Assembly: GCA_017414585.1 (NCBI GenBank)
Contig: JAFQLN010000020.1
Location: forward strand, 1 to 9,228
DNA: 9,228 bases
Direction of reading: 5' to 3'
From: Clostridia bacterium
GTDB taxonomy: Bacteria; Bacillota_A; Clostridia; Oscillospirales; CAG-272
The notes beneath the pieces were generated by a model that was given only the letters and a program-made list of their open reading frames with translations, had not been told where the DNA came from and ran no database searches. A program made the position numbers and the translations under genes. This document shows, piece after piece, positions 1 to 7,049 of this stretch. Position 1 is the stretch's first letter. Each line of letters starts with the position of its first letter.

Positions 1-141
1 AATGCCCAAGACTTCCGAAAAAGTTCCTCTTTTTGCTACTTTTTCTCCTCGCTAAAGGAGAAAAAGTAGAGCATTATTCTTGAAATAGCGAGAAGGCGTG
101 TCGCAAATTACACTTTTCAATGTAAATGCGACACGCCCTTT
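1..141. repeat. Left copy of ~140-bp structured intergenic repeat (inverted pair)
   Basis: This segment is the reverse complement of 9030-9170. Comparing the copies base by base, positions 20-141 match without exception, and only positions 3, 4, 16 and 19 differ in the outer 19 bases. It contains two hairpins. The outer one is a perfect 14-bp stem (36-49 with 56-69, loop 50-55). The inner one is an 11-bp GC-rich stem (95-105 with 127-137) capped by a further 5 bp (108-112 with 121-125). The copy starts 7 nt beyond the stop of the zinc-ribbon gene. On the plus strand the inner hairpin is followed by a T-rich run (138-145), so it could terminate transcription entering from the left. On the minus strand, leaving the gene, no T-run follows. 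The left border is cut by the window edge. Confidence 0.93.
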
Positions 142-145
142 CTTT
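95..145 (+). terminator. Possible intrinsic terminator facing into the window (left repeat)
   Basis: A GC-rich 11-bp stem (95-105 with 127-137), extended by an upper AT-rich 5-bp helix, is followed on the plus strand by CTTTCTTT. That is the layout of a Rho-independent terminator for a transcript arriving from left of the window. The T-run is interrupted by C, so efficiency is uncertain. On the minus strand the hairpin may still protect the 3' end of the zinc-ribbon mRNA. Confidence 0.5.
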
Positions 146-147
146 GC

Positions 148-417
148 TTATTCTATGTTTTCAAACCAGTGCCGATGCATTTCGAGCAGGAATTCTTCCG
201 TGAGCGGATATCCCGCACCTGCTCCGATTACGGAATCCACGCCGCAGTACGGACATTTCGCCGTTTCGCTGCCGTCTTTTTCGCGGATGTAATCCGTGAT
301 TTGGTGCGGACTGAAGATTTTCAGGCAGTGAAAGCAGCCGCAGCGTGTATCCTGCGCCAGTGCCTGCCGGTTGCGGATGCAGGCTTTGTGTGCGCCGGTC
401 AGATCATCTTTATGCAT
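148..417 (-). CDS. Small zinc-ribbon protein of unknown function, 89 aa
   Basis: An 89-residue protein with two Cys-x-x-Cys knuckles, C28-F-H-C31 and C55-P-Y-C58 (the latter in a CPYCG motif), 23 residues apart. This is the typical spacing of a zinc ribbon. C26 sits next to the first knuckle. After the second knuckle come a D-S-V-I-G stretch and an aromatic C-terminus (HWFENIE). I recall small conserved bacterial proteins annotated only as 'cytoplasmic protein' with a similar pattern (CFHC, IFSP, CPYCG-x-DSVIG), but no biochemical role. There is no signal peptide or membrane segment. The ATG is preceded by AGGAGG at 5-6 nt. It lies 24 nt after the stop of the glycoside hydrolase gene with no terminator between, so the two are probably cotranscribed. 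Zinc binding is inferred from the cysteines; function is unknown. Confidence 0.85.
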   Translation of the reverse strand: MHKDDLTGAHKACIRNRQALAQDTRCGCFHCLKIFSPHQITDYIREKDGSETAKCPYCGVDSVIGAGAGYPLTEEFLLEMHRHWFENIE

Positions 418-441
418 GATTGTCCTCCTGCAGCCTCTATC

Positions 442-2049
442 TTATGGTCTGAAGGAAGCGACGCCCGTTTCTTCATACCAGTTGTAGTGTACTTCTTCAC
501 CGTCAATCAGCCACAGTGCGGGACATTCGTTGTCCATCCAGTCAAGCGGGCGGCATTCGTTTTCCTGAACGGAATTCACTGCCCAGGCGCGCTTGAGATC
601 GGCGTACTCTTCTTCATTCAAAACTCTCGGTTTGCAGGAAACGAAGAGGGGAGAACCGCTCCGCGCAAGCAGATCGAGCCACTGTCTGTTCAGCTTCCAG
701 TCAATGGCACCGGTAATGCCCACGCAGTCACCGTCCGCCATATAGAATGTACCGTTCTGGATCAGACGCATGGCGACGGTGTTCACGCCCATTCTGCGGG
801 TGCGGTTCCATTCAAAGCCGCTGGTATCGTCTCCGGTGCGGTTGAGCTCGTACAGACCGGCGACAAGATGCGAACAGGTATTGCAGCCGATGATCACGCA
901 GTCGTCTCCGGCAGCTTCACGGACGGTGCGGTAAAATGCAAGCGTGATTTCCGCAGAGGTTCTGGAACGGTCACGGAACGACCAGCCGTTATCGGTGATC
1001 TGCCCGTTCATGGATGCGCCCCATCTGCCGAAGCAGTCAAAGCAGGAGTAATCGTGCTTGATCAGATCGTAGCCCCATTCGCGGAGCATTTTGGTTGTCT
1101 TTTTGACATATTCAAGAACAGCGGGAACGGACGGGTCGAGAATGGCAGGGTTCTTTTCCAGATACCAGTCCGGCGATGTGCCTTCGATTTCGTGGTGTGC
1201 GTCGATGAGGTAGCGGACCCAGATGCCGGGACGGACGCCGGATACACGCATTTCTGCTGCAAGCTCTTTCATATCGCGGAAGGATTCGCGGAGCCGGTCC
1301 CACGGTGCATCGCAGGAATATTTCTGCCAGCCGTCGTCAATGACCATGTACGGGAGGTTGTCCAGTCCCGCGCACTGTTCCGCCACAATTTTCGTGTCAT
1401 GGAGGATTTCTTCGTGCGAGCTTTTTCCGTAAGCGTAGTACCAGTTGTTCGAGCCGTAAACTTTGTGTTTGGGCAGGAAGGGATGCGGACACATCAGGCG
1501 GCAGAACGCACGTCCGGCTTCAAACGCGGAGCAATCGCGGTATTCGCCGAATACGATTTCGCAGACATCGAGCGTACGTCCGCTGAGAATGACGCCAAGA
1601 CCGCCGCACCGTACATCAGCCCAGAGGGTGATGCCTGCACCGTCGTACTGCCATGTGACGAACGAATTCGGCTGAACCCGGACACCGAAGCCTTCCGTGA
1701 AGCGGCCGGTGCAGTCTGTGTTTCGGTCACTGCCGTTGGATACGAGCATATACCACGGCATCACGCGCTCCGGCACAATGCCTTCCCAACGGATATGTCC
1801 GTATCCGCGTTCAAAATCATCGCCGAAGACGCGGACAGGTTCGTTTCTGTTTTCTTCAGGCGTAAAGTTGTACCGCAGACAGATGTACTGAACGGGCGTC
1901 TGATCGGCAGTCAGCTGCAGACGGAGCGCATTGTCCGCGGGTACACAGGTGACGGTGATATCTTCTAAGGTCAGTGCAGGGGAAAACGGGAGTGTTTTCT
2001 GTATGTTTTCCGCGTATATCGTGATCAGGTCAGGAAAGCGAAGTTTCAT
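442..2049 (-). CDS. Alpha-galactosidase-like glycoside hydrolase (clan GH-D, GH36/GH27 type), 535 aa
   Basis: Probable cytoplasmic exo-glycosidase with an N-terminal beta-sandwich region (about 1-185) and a (beta/alpha)8 barrel (about 195-500). Barrel landmarks are YMVIDDGWQ (234-242), GVRPGIWVR (271-279), LIKHDYSCFD (329-338) with candidate nucleophile D333, IGCNTCSH (387-394), and RTGDDTSG (404-411) with candidate acid/base D407 or D408. The K-x-D-Y strand and the later R-x-G-D-D strand fit clan GH-D retaining alpha-galactosidases. The C-terminal beta domain is short, only a few dozen residues, so the protein is shorter than classical ~700-residue GH36 enzymes. There is no signal peptide. 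The start was chosen because GGAGG lies 5 nt before this ATG; the reading frame stays open upstream but runs into the SLH gene. It has its own promoter and leads into the zinc-ribbon gene. Substrate is not certain: alpha-galactosides are most likely, but related clan members act on other sugars. Confidence 0.8.
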   Translation of the reverse strand: MKLRFPDLITIYAENIQKTLPFSPALTLEDITVTCVPADNALRLQLTADQTPVQYICLRYNFTPEENRNEPVRVFGDDFERGYGHIRWEGIVPERVMPWYMLVSNGSDRNTDCTGRFTEGFGVRVQPNSFVTWQYDGAGITLWADVRCGGLGVILSGRTLDVCEIVFGEYRDCSAFEAGRAFCRLMCPHPFLPKHKVYGSNNWYYAYGKSSHEEILHDTKIVAEQCAGLDNLPYMVIDDGWQKYSCDAPWDRLRESFRDMKELAAEMRVSGVRPGIWVRYLIDAHHEIEGTSPDWYLEKNPAILDPSVPAVLEYVKKTTKMLREWGYDLIKHDYSCFDCFGRWGASMNGQITDNGWSFRDRSRTSAEITLAFYRTVREAAGDDCVIIGCNTCSHLVAGLYELNRTGDDTSGFEWNRTRRMGVNTVAMRLIQNGTFYMADGDCVGITGAIDWKLNRQWLDLLARSGSPLFVSCKPRVLNEEEYADLKRAWAVNSVQENECRPLDWMDNECPALWLIDGEEVHYNWYEETGVASFRP

Positions 2050-2082
2050 AAATACCTCCATGGCGTTTTTGTTGATGTAATC

Positions 2083-2111
2083 ATTATAACACATATTGTT
2101 GTGCAAGTCCA
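2083..2111 (-). promoter_or_regulatory. Promoter of the glycoside hydrolase/zinc-ribbon unit
   Basis: On the minus strand a perfect TATAAT (2083-2088) is preceded by TGT, giving an extended -10 element. A weak -35 TGGACT (2106-2111; 4 of 6 to TTGACA) lies at 17-bp spacing. The start codon lies about 34 nt further downstream. It sits directly after the terminator of the SLH gene, so the unit is probably transcribed independently. Confidence 0.75.
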
Positions 2112-2125
2112 TGCTTTTTGCAGAG

Positions 2126-2160
2126 AGAAAAATCCCCGGAGCTTTTAAAAAGTTCCGGGG
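2126..2160 (-). terminator. Rho-independent terminator of the SLH protein gene
   Basis: Inverted repeat 2134-2160: CCCCGGA pairs with TCCGGGG, then one G-U wobble, a C-G and an A/T helix give about 12 bp with a tiny loop. On the minus strand it is followed by ATTTTT (2128-2133). It begins 7 nt after the stop codon of the SLH gene. Confidence 0.9.
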
Positions 2161-2167
2161 AAAGGAA

Positions 2168-5100
2168 TCAGCTGAGGTTGGGGAGCTCACAAGCCTGATA
2201 CTTCTTGCCGTCTTCATCAGTGACCTGAATAAAGTATTCAGTGGATACGCCTCCAAGACCGTTGCCGAAAAGGATATCAAAGATATCTCCGTAGCTCATG
2301 AATTCGGGAAGCTCAATGGTGGTTCTTTCACCTGCTTCGATTGCGTGCGGTTCGCCGATTGGTTCGAGTTTTCCGTTCGAGTAAACATACAGTACAGCGG
2401 TACCGGTAACCTCTGCTTCAATGACGATCTCATCTGTACCGATGCTCTTCAGTGTGAAGCCGTAAGTGGGGTTATCGTAATCAAAGAAACTGTCGGAAGA
2501 ACCGGACTGGACACCTTCTTTATGTACGATGACAGGGGACAGGAATTCACCGCCGAATTCGAGTGCGATAACAAGGTATTCAAAGTCATCCATGTCAAGC
2601 TCGTTTAATTCATTGGCATCAACATTGAATCTGCTGCGGTCTGCCGACGGAGCAGCACTATACTTGCCAAGGAAATCGTTGGTGCCGGAGGGCAGATCGC
2701 TCTTATCATTGGTGCGGTACCAATACAGCTTACCTGCATAGAGAGAGAAGACTTCAACTGTGTTGTATACATCCGGATCGTCAACTTCCAGTCCGCTGCC
2801 TGCCTTGGTAGCGAGTGACTGCTTGATGTCGAGTGTGAAGGGGAAGAAGAAATCGGGATGATTCGCTTCAGGTTCGTCAGTGAAAGCGATGGCAATGTAA
2901 GGATATTTTTCAAACAGTTCCTGATCAATGGCAAGTGTTTCGGTTACACCGCTGCTTACATACATATTATCTGCTCTGCCTCTGGAATATTCGTCATCCC
3001 ATTCCTCCTCGAAATCTTCGGGAGCGAATGTATCGGGATTGCGCAGGTAGAAGAAGTAAACAGCGCCGTCATCCTTTGTACGGAAATAGATTTTGCCGTC
3101 AGCAGCGTAAGGAGCAATAGTGAAGCCGGTATTTTTGGTAGCATCGAGCTTGAGCAGAACAGGGCTGTGCTGTGTGCCTTCCTCATTTGTGAACATGATT
3201 GCCATATAAGGGTAGGTAACAGCATAGGTACTGCTGTATTCGATGGAAGCGGAAGAAGTGGAAACCTTCATCGAACCTTTGTATCGGTCAGTCTGTTCGT
3301 TGTAAGCAGCAGTAAAGGCTTCAACGGTAGGAGAAATCTCGCTCTTGGTGTAGTAGTACTTGAAAAGACCGGATTCTTTTGCTGCGAAACGGATTTCTGT
3401 CGCACTCTTGACACTCGGACCGGATTCAAAGCCGGTGGAATATGCGATTTCCAGGCAGAGAGGCTGCATATATTCGCCGTCATTGTTGCGGAGCGAAAGA
3501 ATCAGGTAGGGATATTCTTCTGCATATTCGAGATCGTAAGTAATAGTATCCTGCTTGTTGATGGAAACTGCATCATTGTCGGCATATTTTGCATCAGAAT
3601 AATGTTTTTTGAAATCTGTTTTGCTGGGAAGGTCGTTTGTTTCGGAGTAGTAGTAATAAATGTCGCCGGAAACTGCGGAGGAGAAGGAAATCTCACCGGG
3701 AGTCTTGATGTTGGGTTCAACATTGAATCCGGTGTTGCCGACGGAAACAATGACGGGTTTACGGTAAAGTCCATCTACAGATTTAAGCATGAATGCGACA
3801 TAGCTGTAGTTTTCCAGATACTTGCTCTTGAGACTGCAGGAGAAGGACTGGATACTGTTGACAGCGGTTTCGCCTTTCAGAGCGGATTCTTTGTTGTTAT
3901 AGAGGTTTAAGAATTCGATCTGGTTGAGCTGTTTGCCGTCGTCTGCATAGAACCAGTAAAGATTACCGGAGGAGGCTGCCTGGAACTTGATGGTGGTCTT
4001 GTCATAGACATAAGGTTCCTTCTTGAAGCCGGAGTCGGTCTTGCCGGTGTTCACAATCAGAACGGGCATATACTTGCGCATACCGTACTGAAGCTGCAGA
4101 ACCACACAGTTGTAGGCAGAGACAACACTGACAGGATGCGTCGGAGCGCAGATCGGTTCGCCGGAACGGACATCGAAATTCCCGTAAACGCTTGCTTGAT
4201 CATAGTAGGAGTCGAAAGCGGAAACGGAGGGAACATCCGTTTGGTTTGTATAGTAGTAATAAATCTTGCCGTCTTCATTGGAAAGGACATTCAGATAATA
4301 AGAAGAGTCATCCGCAGTGGAGAAGGGTGTAAATGCGAAGGAATTCTGCGTGTCACTCGATCCCTGCAGTTTTTCCTTGCCGAAAACGGCAGTCAGGTTG
4401 TTGCCGATTTCAAATTCGTCGGGAACCAGAGAGGAAGTAAAGTTCCGTGCACGAATGAAAGCCTTGGAAAGTTTGCCGTTGCCGGTGAGGGAAGAGTTGT
4501 CCGCACCGTATGCGATTGTAAGCGTTTCGATTTCCGTGTTGGAATATGCGGTGAGTGCGGATGTGGTTTCAACGGTAACAGCTTTGACTTCCGTTCCGTT
4601 GACAAGATTGAGTGTGCCGCCGCCGCGGAGAATGATTTCGTCTGCCGTGCAGTCATCGAGGGTGATGTTCGCACCGCCGCGGACGATCAGCGTTCCGTTG
4701 ATATCGCAGTCCGCGAACGTGATTTTGCCGTCGGACGCGCCTTCGGTCACGATATTTCTGCCGTTGAAGCGGACATTGCTGATGGTAATGTTGCCGCAGG
4801 TGATGGTATTGTTCGTTTCATACGCACTGCCTTCACGATTATAAATGCTTGCATTGTAGATGCAGCCCGCAGCACGGTAAAGGATGGTGAGTGCTTCCGC
4901 ACGGGAGAGCGTTTTCGACGGCTTCAGCTGATATGTACCGTCGTTCTGCTTGTAGCCGTTGAGAATGCCGGCATAAACGGCACGGAGGACATATTCCTTG
5001 TATGCCGGAGAAATGGAAGCGGAATCTGTAAAGGTGGATGCGTTGGCCTTTTCGTTGGCGGGAAGATCCAGATAACGGACGAGAAGAGAAGCCGCTTCTT

Positions 5101-5503
5101 CACGGCTGATCAGCCCTTCCGGATTGGCATTGGTACCGTAGTCGAGAATATATCCCTGCGCAGCTGCTTTCTGGAAATAAGGCGCGTACCAGCTGTCAGC
5201 TTTGACATCGGCAAAATTGATTGCGGCGGTTTTTGTCAGACCGAAGGTTTCGTCAAGCATCTTGATGAATTCGGAACGCTTGACTTCGCCGTCCGGCTTG
5301 AAGATATAGGTGCCGTTGGACTGTTCGTAGCCGTTAAGAACACCTTTTTCGACGAGATAAGGGATTTGTCCGTTTGTCCATGCCCAGTGACCGGAAACGT
5401 CGGTAAAGGAGACGTTCGCCGCGCCGACGGAAATCATGGAAGCTGCACCAATGGTCATAGCGGCAGCCAGGACACCGGACAGAATACGTTTAAAGAGTTG
5501 CAT
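2168..5503 (-). CDS. Exported S-layer-homology protein with ~100-residue aromatic repeats, 1111 aa
   Basis: Predicted cell-surface protein. Residues 1-29 form a signal peptide (K5/R6, then a hydrophobic core ending VGAA). Three SLH domains follow (about 33-83, 97-145, 158-211) with core motifs VKRSE, ISREE and LSRAE; such triplets bind secondary cell-wall polysaccharide. Residues about 233-350 are short Asn/Thr/Gly/Ile-rich strands resembling a beta-helix or beta-solenoid. From about 386 the protein carries six clear repeats and a divergent seventh, each ~100 residues. Each has a TGF-like start, an SG-x-x-YYY aromatic strand (near 415, 516, 616, 716, 816, 927, 1039), a Pro/Phe/Tyr segment and usually a YPY-type strand with a hydrophobic tail. 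No catalytic motif is seen, so adhesion, wall architecture or glycan binding are possibilities only. GGAGG lies 5 nt before the ATG, and the frame upstream of it has no better start. It is monocistronic, with its own promoter and terminator. Confidence 0.88.
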   Translation of the reverse strand: MQLFKRILSGVLAAAMTIGAASMISVGAANVSFTDVSGHWAWTNGQIPYLVEKGVLNGYEQSNGTYIFKPDGEVKRSEFIKMLDETFGLTKTAAINFADVKADSWYAPYFQKAAAQGYILDYGTNANPEGLISREEAASLLVRYLDLPANEKANASTFTDSASISPAYKEYVLRAVYAGILNGYKQNDGTYQLKPSKTLSRAEALTILYRAAGCIYNASIYNREGSAYETNNTITCGNITISNVRFNGRNIVTEGASDGKITFADCDINGTLIVRGGANITLDDCTADEIILRGGGTLNLVNGTEVKAVTVETTSALTAYSNTEIETLTIAYGADNSSLTGNGKLSKAFIRARNFTSSLVPDEFEIGNNLTAVFGKEKLQGSSDTQNSFAFTPFSTADDSSYYLNVLSNEDGKIYYYYTNQTDVPSVSAFDSYYDQASVYGNFDVRSGEPICAPTHPVSVVSAYNCVVLQLQYGMRKYMPVLIVNTGKTDSGFKKEPYVYDKTTIKFQAASSGNLYWFYADDGKQLNQIEFLNLYNNKESALKGETAVNSIQSFSCSLKSKYLENYSYVAFMLKSVDGLYRKPVIVSVGNTGFNVEPNIKTPGEISFSSAVSGDIYYYYSETNDLPSKTDFKKHYSDAKYADNDAVSINKQDTITYDLEYAEEYPYLILSLRNNDGEYMQPLCLEIAYSTGFESGPSVKSATEIRFAAKESGLFKYYYTKSEISPTVEAFTAAYNEQTDRYKGSMKVSTSSASIEYSSTYAVTYPYMAIMFTNEEGTQHSPVLLKLDATKNTGFTIAPYAADGKIYFRTKDDGAVYFFYLRNPDTFAPEDFEEEWDDEYSRGRADNMYVSSGVTETLAIDQELFEKYPYIAIAFTDEPEANHPDFFFPFTLDIKQSLATKAGSGLEVDDPDVYNTVEVFSLYAGKLYWYRTNDKSDLPSGTNDFLGKYSAAPSADRSRFNVDANELNELDMDDFEYLVIALEFGGEFLSPVIVHKEGVQSGSSDSFFDYDNPTYGFTLKSIGTDEIVIEAEVTGTAVLYVYSNGKLEPIGEPHAIEAGERTTIELPEFMSYGDIFDILFGNGLGGVSTEYFIQVTDEDGKKYQACELPNLS
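2450..4350 (-). repeat. Coding tandem repeats (about 6-7 x ~100 codons) in the SLH protein
   Basis: Protein-level repeats begin near residues 387, 491, 591, 690, 792 and 903, with a divergent last unit from about 1014 that runs past this span to the C-terminus. The aromatic strand recurs at intervals of 101, 100, 100, 100, 111 and 112 residues. Sequence identity between units is low apart from the TGF, SG-x-x-YYY, P-x(4)-F and YPY landmarks, so the duplication is old and not a recent DNA repeat. Confidence 0.8.
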
Positions 5504-5545
5504 ATGTTCCTCCAAGTAAAAATTTGCGGATAGATATACATGATA

Positions 5546-5573
5546 ATTATACCATAAACGCAGAAATATGCAA
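5546..5573 (-). promoter_or_regulatory. Promoter of the SLH protein gene
   Basis: Minus-strand TATAAT (5546-5551) is preceded by TGG (extended -10). TTGCAT (5568-5573) lies upstream at 16-bp spacing as the -35. The predicted leader to the ATG is about 35 nt and contains the GGAGG site. Confidence 0.75.
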
Positions 5574-5700
5574 GTGTAAATTTGTGGAAATGCGGCATTT
5601 CGGCGGAAATTTGTGAGAAAACACAAAAGAAGATCAAAGGATAAAACAAATTCCGTCAGCCGGCGTTCTTTGCTTTTAGACGTTTGCCGATGAGGGAAAG

Positions 5701-5747
5701 TTCCCGCTGTACAGGATTTTCTGTCAAATTTTCACTGTCAGCGGGAA
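5701..5747. promoter_or_regulatory. Imperfect inverted repeat just upstream of the hydrolase promoter
   Basis: TTCCCGCTG (5701-5709) is the reverse complement of 5739-5747. After a one-base bulge (5710), ACAG (5711-5714) pairs with CTGT (5735-5738). This gives a 13-bp stem around a 20-nt loop. It ends 5 bp before the -35 of the hydrolase promoter. No T-run follows on either strand, so a terminator is unlikely. It may be a regulator site. Confidence 0.5.
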
Positions 5748-5752
5748 AACAC

Positions 5753-5781
5753 TTGCATGTCAGCCGGAGAATTGTTATAAT
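5753..5781 (+). promoter_or_regulatory. Main promoter (P1) of the serine hydrolase gene
   Basis: TTGCAT (5753-5758), a 17-bp spacer, then a perfect TATAAT (5776-5781) preceded by TGT (extended -10). The start codon is about 57 bp downstream of the -10. Confidence 0.75.
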
Positions 5782-5800
5782 AAAGGAGACTTGTTATAGT
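5772..5800 (+). promoter_or_regulatory. Possible second promoter (P2), overlapping P1
   Basis: TTGTTA (5772-5777; 4 of 6 to consensus), a 17-bp spacer and TATAGT (5795-5800) with an upstream TGT. The -10 regions of P1 and P2 are near-copies 19 bp apart: TTGTTATAATAAA and TTGTTATAGTAAA, 12 of 13 bases identical. Confidence 0.4.
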
Positions 5801-5837
5801 AAAACGGAAAGAAAAAATATAACAGGGAGGTATCCAG

Positions 5838-7022
5838 ATGGATTTTTCCAAGCTCGAAGAATATACCCATGTACTGCGGGAGAAGTATGACATTCCAGCG
5901 TTTGACCTTGCGGTCAGCTGTGCGGGAAAGGAAGTATACCGGAAGACGGACGGGTTTTCAGATTCTGCGAAAACAAAACCTGCATCCCCGAAGGATCTTT
6001 ATATCTGTTATTCCGCATCGAAGGTTCTGACGGGAGCTGCACTGGCAAAGCTGGTTTCGGAGGGCAAACTCTCTCTCGATGATGAAGCGTCAAAGTATAT
6101 TCCGGCGTTTGCGGATGTGAAGGTCGGCGTACGGAACGAAAAAAGGGAAGTCATCGCTGTCCGTGATCCTGCACGGCCGATTCTTATCCGCCATCTTGCG
6201 ACGATGACTGCCGGCTTGTCCTACAGCTTTGCAAATCCGGAGACACATAAAGCCATGAAGCAGAAGCCAATGACGGCACGTGAACTGACGGACTGGATTC
6301 TGACCGACCCGCTGCAGTTCGATCCGGGAGACAGTTATGCATACAGCTTCTGTCTGGATGTACTTGGCGGCATCATCGAAGAACGGACCGGCATGCGCTT
6401 TTCCGAGTATATCCGTGAGAACTTCTGTGTCCCGCTCGGCATCACAGACCTCACCTATCATGTGTCTCCTGAACAGAGAGAACGGCTGACCGCACAGTAC
6501 CGCATGAAGGGGAAGAACGCGAACGGCGGATATATCTATGAAGAAATGGAAAAGAACTGCAGCTATATTTTCAGTGATGTTTATGACAGTGCCGGTGCAG
6601 GAGTTCATGCTTCTGTGGATGACTACATGAAGTTTGCGTCCGCACTTGCCTGCGGTGGTGTCAGTGCGGATGGCATTCGGATTATGAGTGAAGAAGCCGT
6701 GAATCTGATGCGTACGCCGCTGCTGACGCCTGCACAAAAAAAGGCATATGATACGCTTGGCAAATATGGCACATCATACGGTCTCGGTGTCCGCACTACC
6801 ATGGAACCGGAAAAATTCGGATTCTGTACTCCCGTCGGTGAATTCGGCTGGGACGGTGCGGCTTCCGCTTATGTGAGTATGTATCCGGAAAAGAAAATCG
6901 CGTTTTATTTCGGCATTCAGGTGCTCGGATTCGGTGAATGCTTCCAGGTTATCCACCATAAACTGCGGGAACTGGTTTATGAAGCGGCAGGATGCCCCGC
7001 ACAGCACCGGCAACATTATTAA
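5838..7022 (+). CDS. Serine hydrolase of the class C beta-lactamase/esterase VIII fold, 394 aa
   Basis: Penicillin-binding-protein-like serine hydrolase. The catalytic S-x-x-K motif is S59-A-S-K62, in the context YICYSASKVLT at the start of the long central helix. The second motif is around Y169 (PGDSYAYSF, 163-171). It reads Y-S-F where many relatives have Y-S-N, so the third position is substituted. The third motif, usually K/H-x-G or W-x-G, is probably W338-D-G340 in EFGWDGAAS. Length is usual for the family (about 350-450). No signal peptide is present, pointing to a cytoplasmic esterase, amidase or peptidase rather than a secreted beta-lactamase. Sequence alone does not give the substrate. 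GGGAGG lies 7 nt before the ATG. It is divergent from the SLH gene, with its own promoter. The 96 bp to the regulator gene downstream contain a fresh promoter, so the two are probably not a strict operon. Confidence 0.88.
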   Translation: MDFSKLEEYTHVLREKYDIPAFDLAVSCAGKEVYRKTDGFSDSAKTKPASPKDLYICYSASKVLTGAALAKLVSEGKLSLDDEASKYIPAFADVKVGVRNEKREVIAVRDPARPILIRHLATMTAGLSYSFANPETHKAMKQKPMTARELTDWILTDPLQFDPGDSYAYSFCLDVLGGIIEERTGMRFSEYIRENFCVPLGITDLTYHVSPEQRERLTAQYRMKGKNANGGYIYEEMEKNCSYIFSDVYDSAGAGVHASVDDYMKFASALACGGVSADGIRIMSEEAVNLMRTPLLTPAQKKAYDTLGKYGTSYGLGVRTTMEPEKFGFCTPVGEFGWDGAASAYVSMYPEKKIAFYFGIQVLGFGECFQVIHHKLRELVYEAAGCPAQHRQHY

Positions 7023-7049
7023 ATTTTTGGTTAAATATTTTAATATCTC

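Larger units (their letters stand above)
5504..5837. other. Divergent intergenic region between the SLH and serine hydrolase genes
   Basis: This 334-bp stretch holds the SLH promoter near its left end and one or two promoters for the hydrolase near its right end. A long imperfect inverted repeat (5701-5747) lies between them. The middle part (about 5580-5690) is AT-rich on its left side; I see no gene, RNA or recognisable riboswitch there. The short open frames crossing it lack ribosome sites and known domains. Confidence 0.8.

Noticed and set aside
169..1968. 599-residue plus-strand open frame opposite the glycoside hydrolase and zinc-ribbon genes
   Set aside because: The opposite strand has clear domain motifs and ribosome sites. 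This frame shows no recognisable domain or ribosome site and is a mirror of the codon bias of the real genes.
2050..2280. N-terminal extension of the glycoside hydrolase up to 2280
   Set aside because: It would overlap the SLH gene end, read through the terminator and promoter, and lacks a ribosome site. The ATG at 2049 has GGAGG at 5 nt.
2858..3910. 350-residue plus-strand open frame opposite the SLH repeats
   Set aside because: It is a shadow of the repeat-coding strand, with no ribosome site and no domain.
2450..4350. CRISPR or recent DNA tandem repeat in the SLH gene
   Set aside because: The periodicity exists only at protein level with low identity; there are no short identical repeats with spacers.
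4136..5533. 465-residue plus-strand open frame opposite the SLH gene
   Set aside because: It is antisense to the signal peptide, SLH domains and solenoid of a convincing protein. It is low-complexity in appearance, has no start signal, and runs across the SLH promoter side.
5701..5747. Inverted repeat as an intrinsic terminator
   Set aside because: No T-run follows on either strand and no gene ends nearby.
6090..6737. 215-residue minus-strand frame within the serine hydrolase gene
   Set aside because: Antisense shadow of a gene with intact catalytic motifs; no ribosome site or domain.
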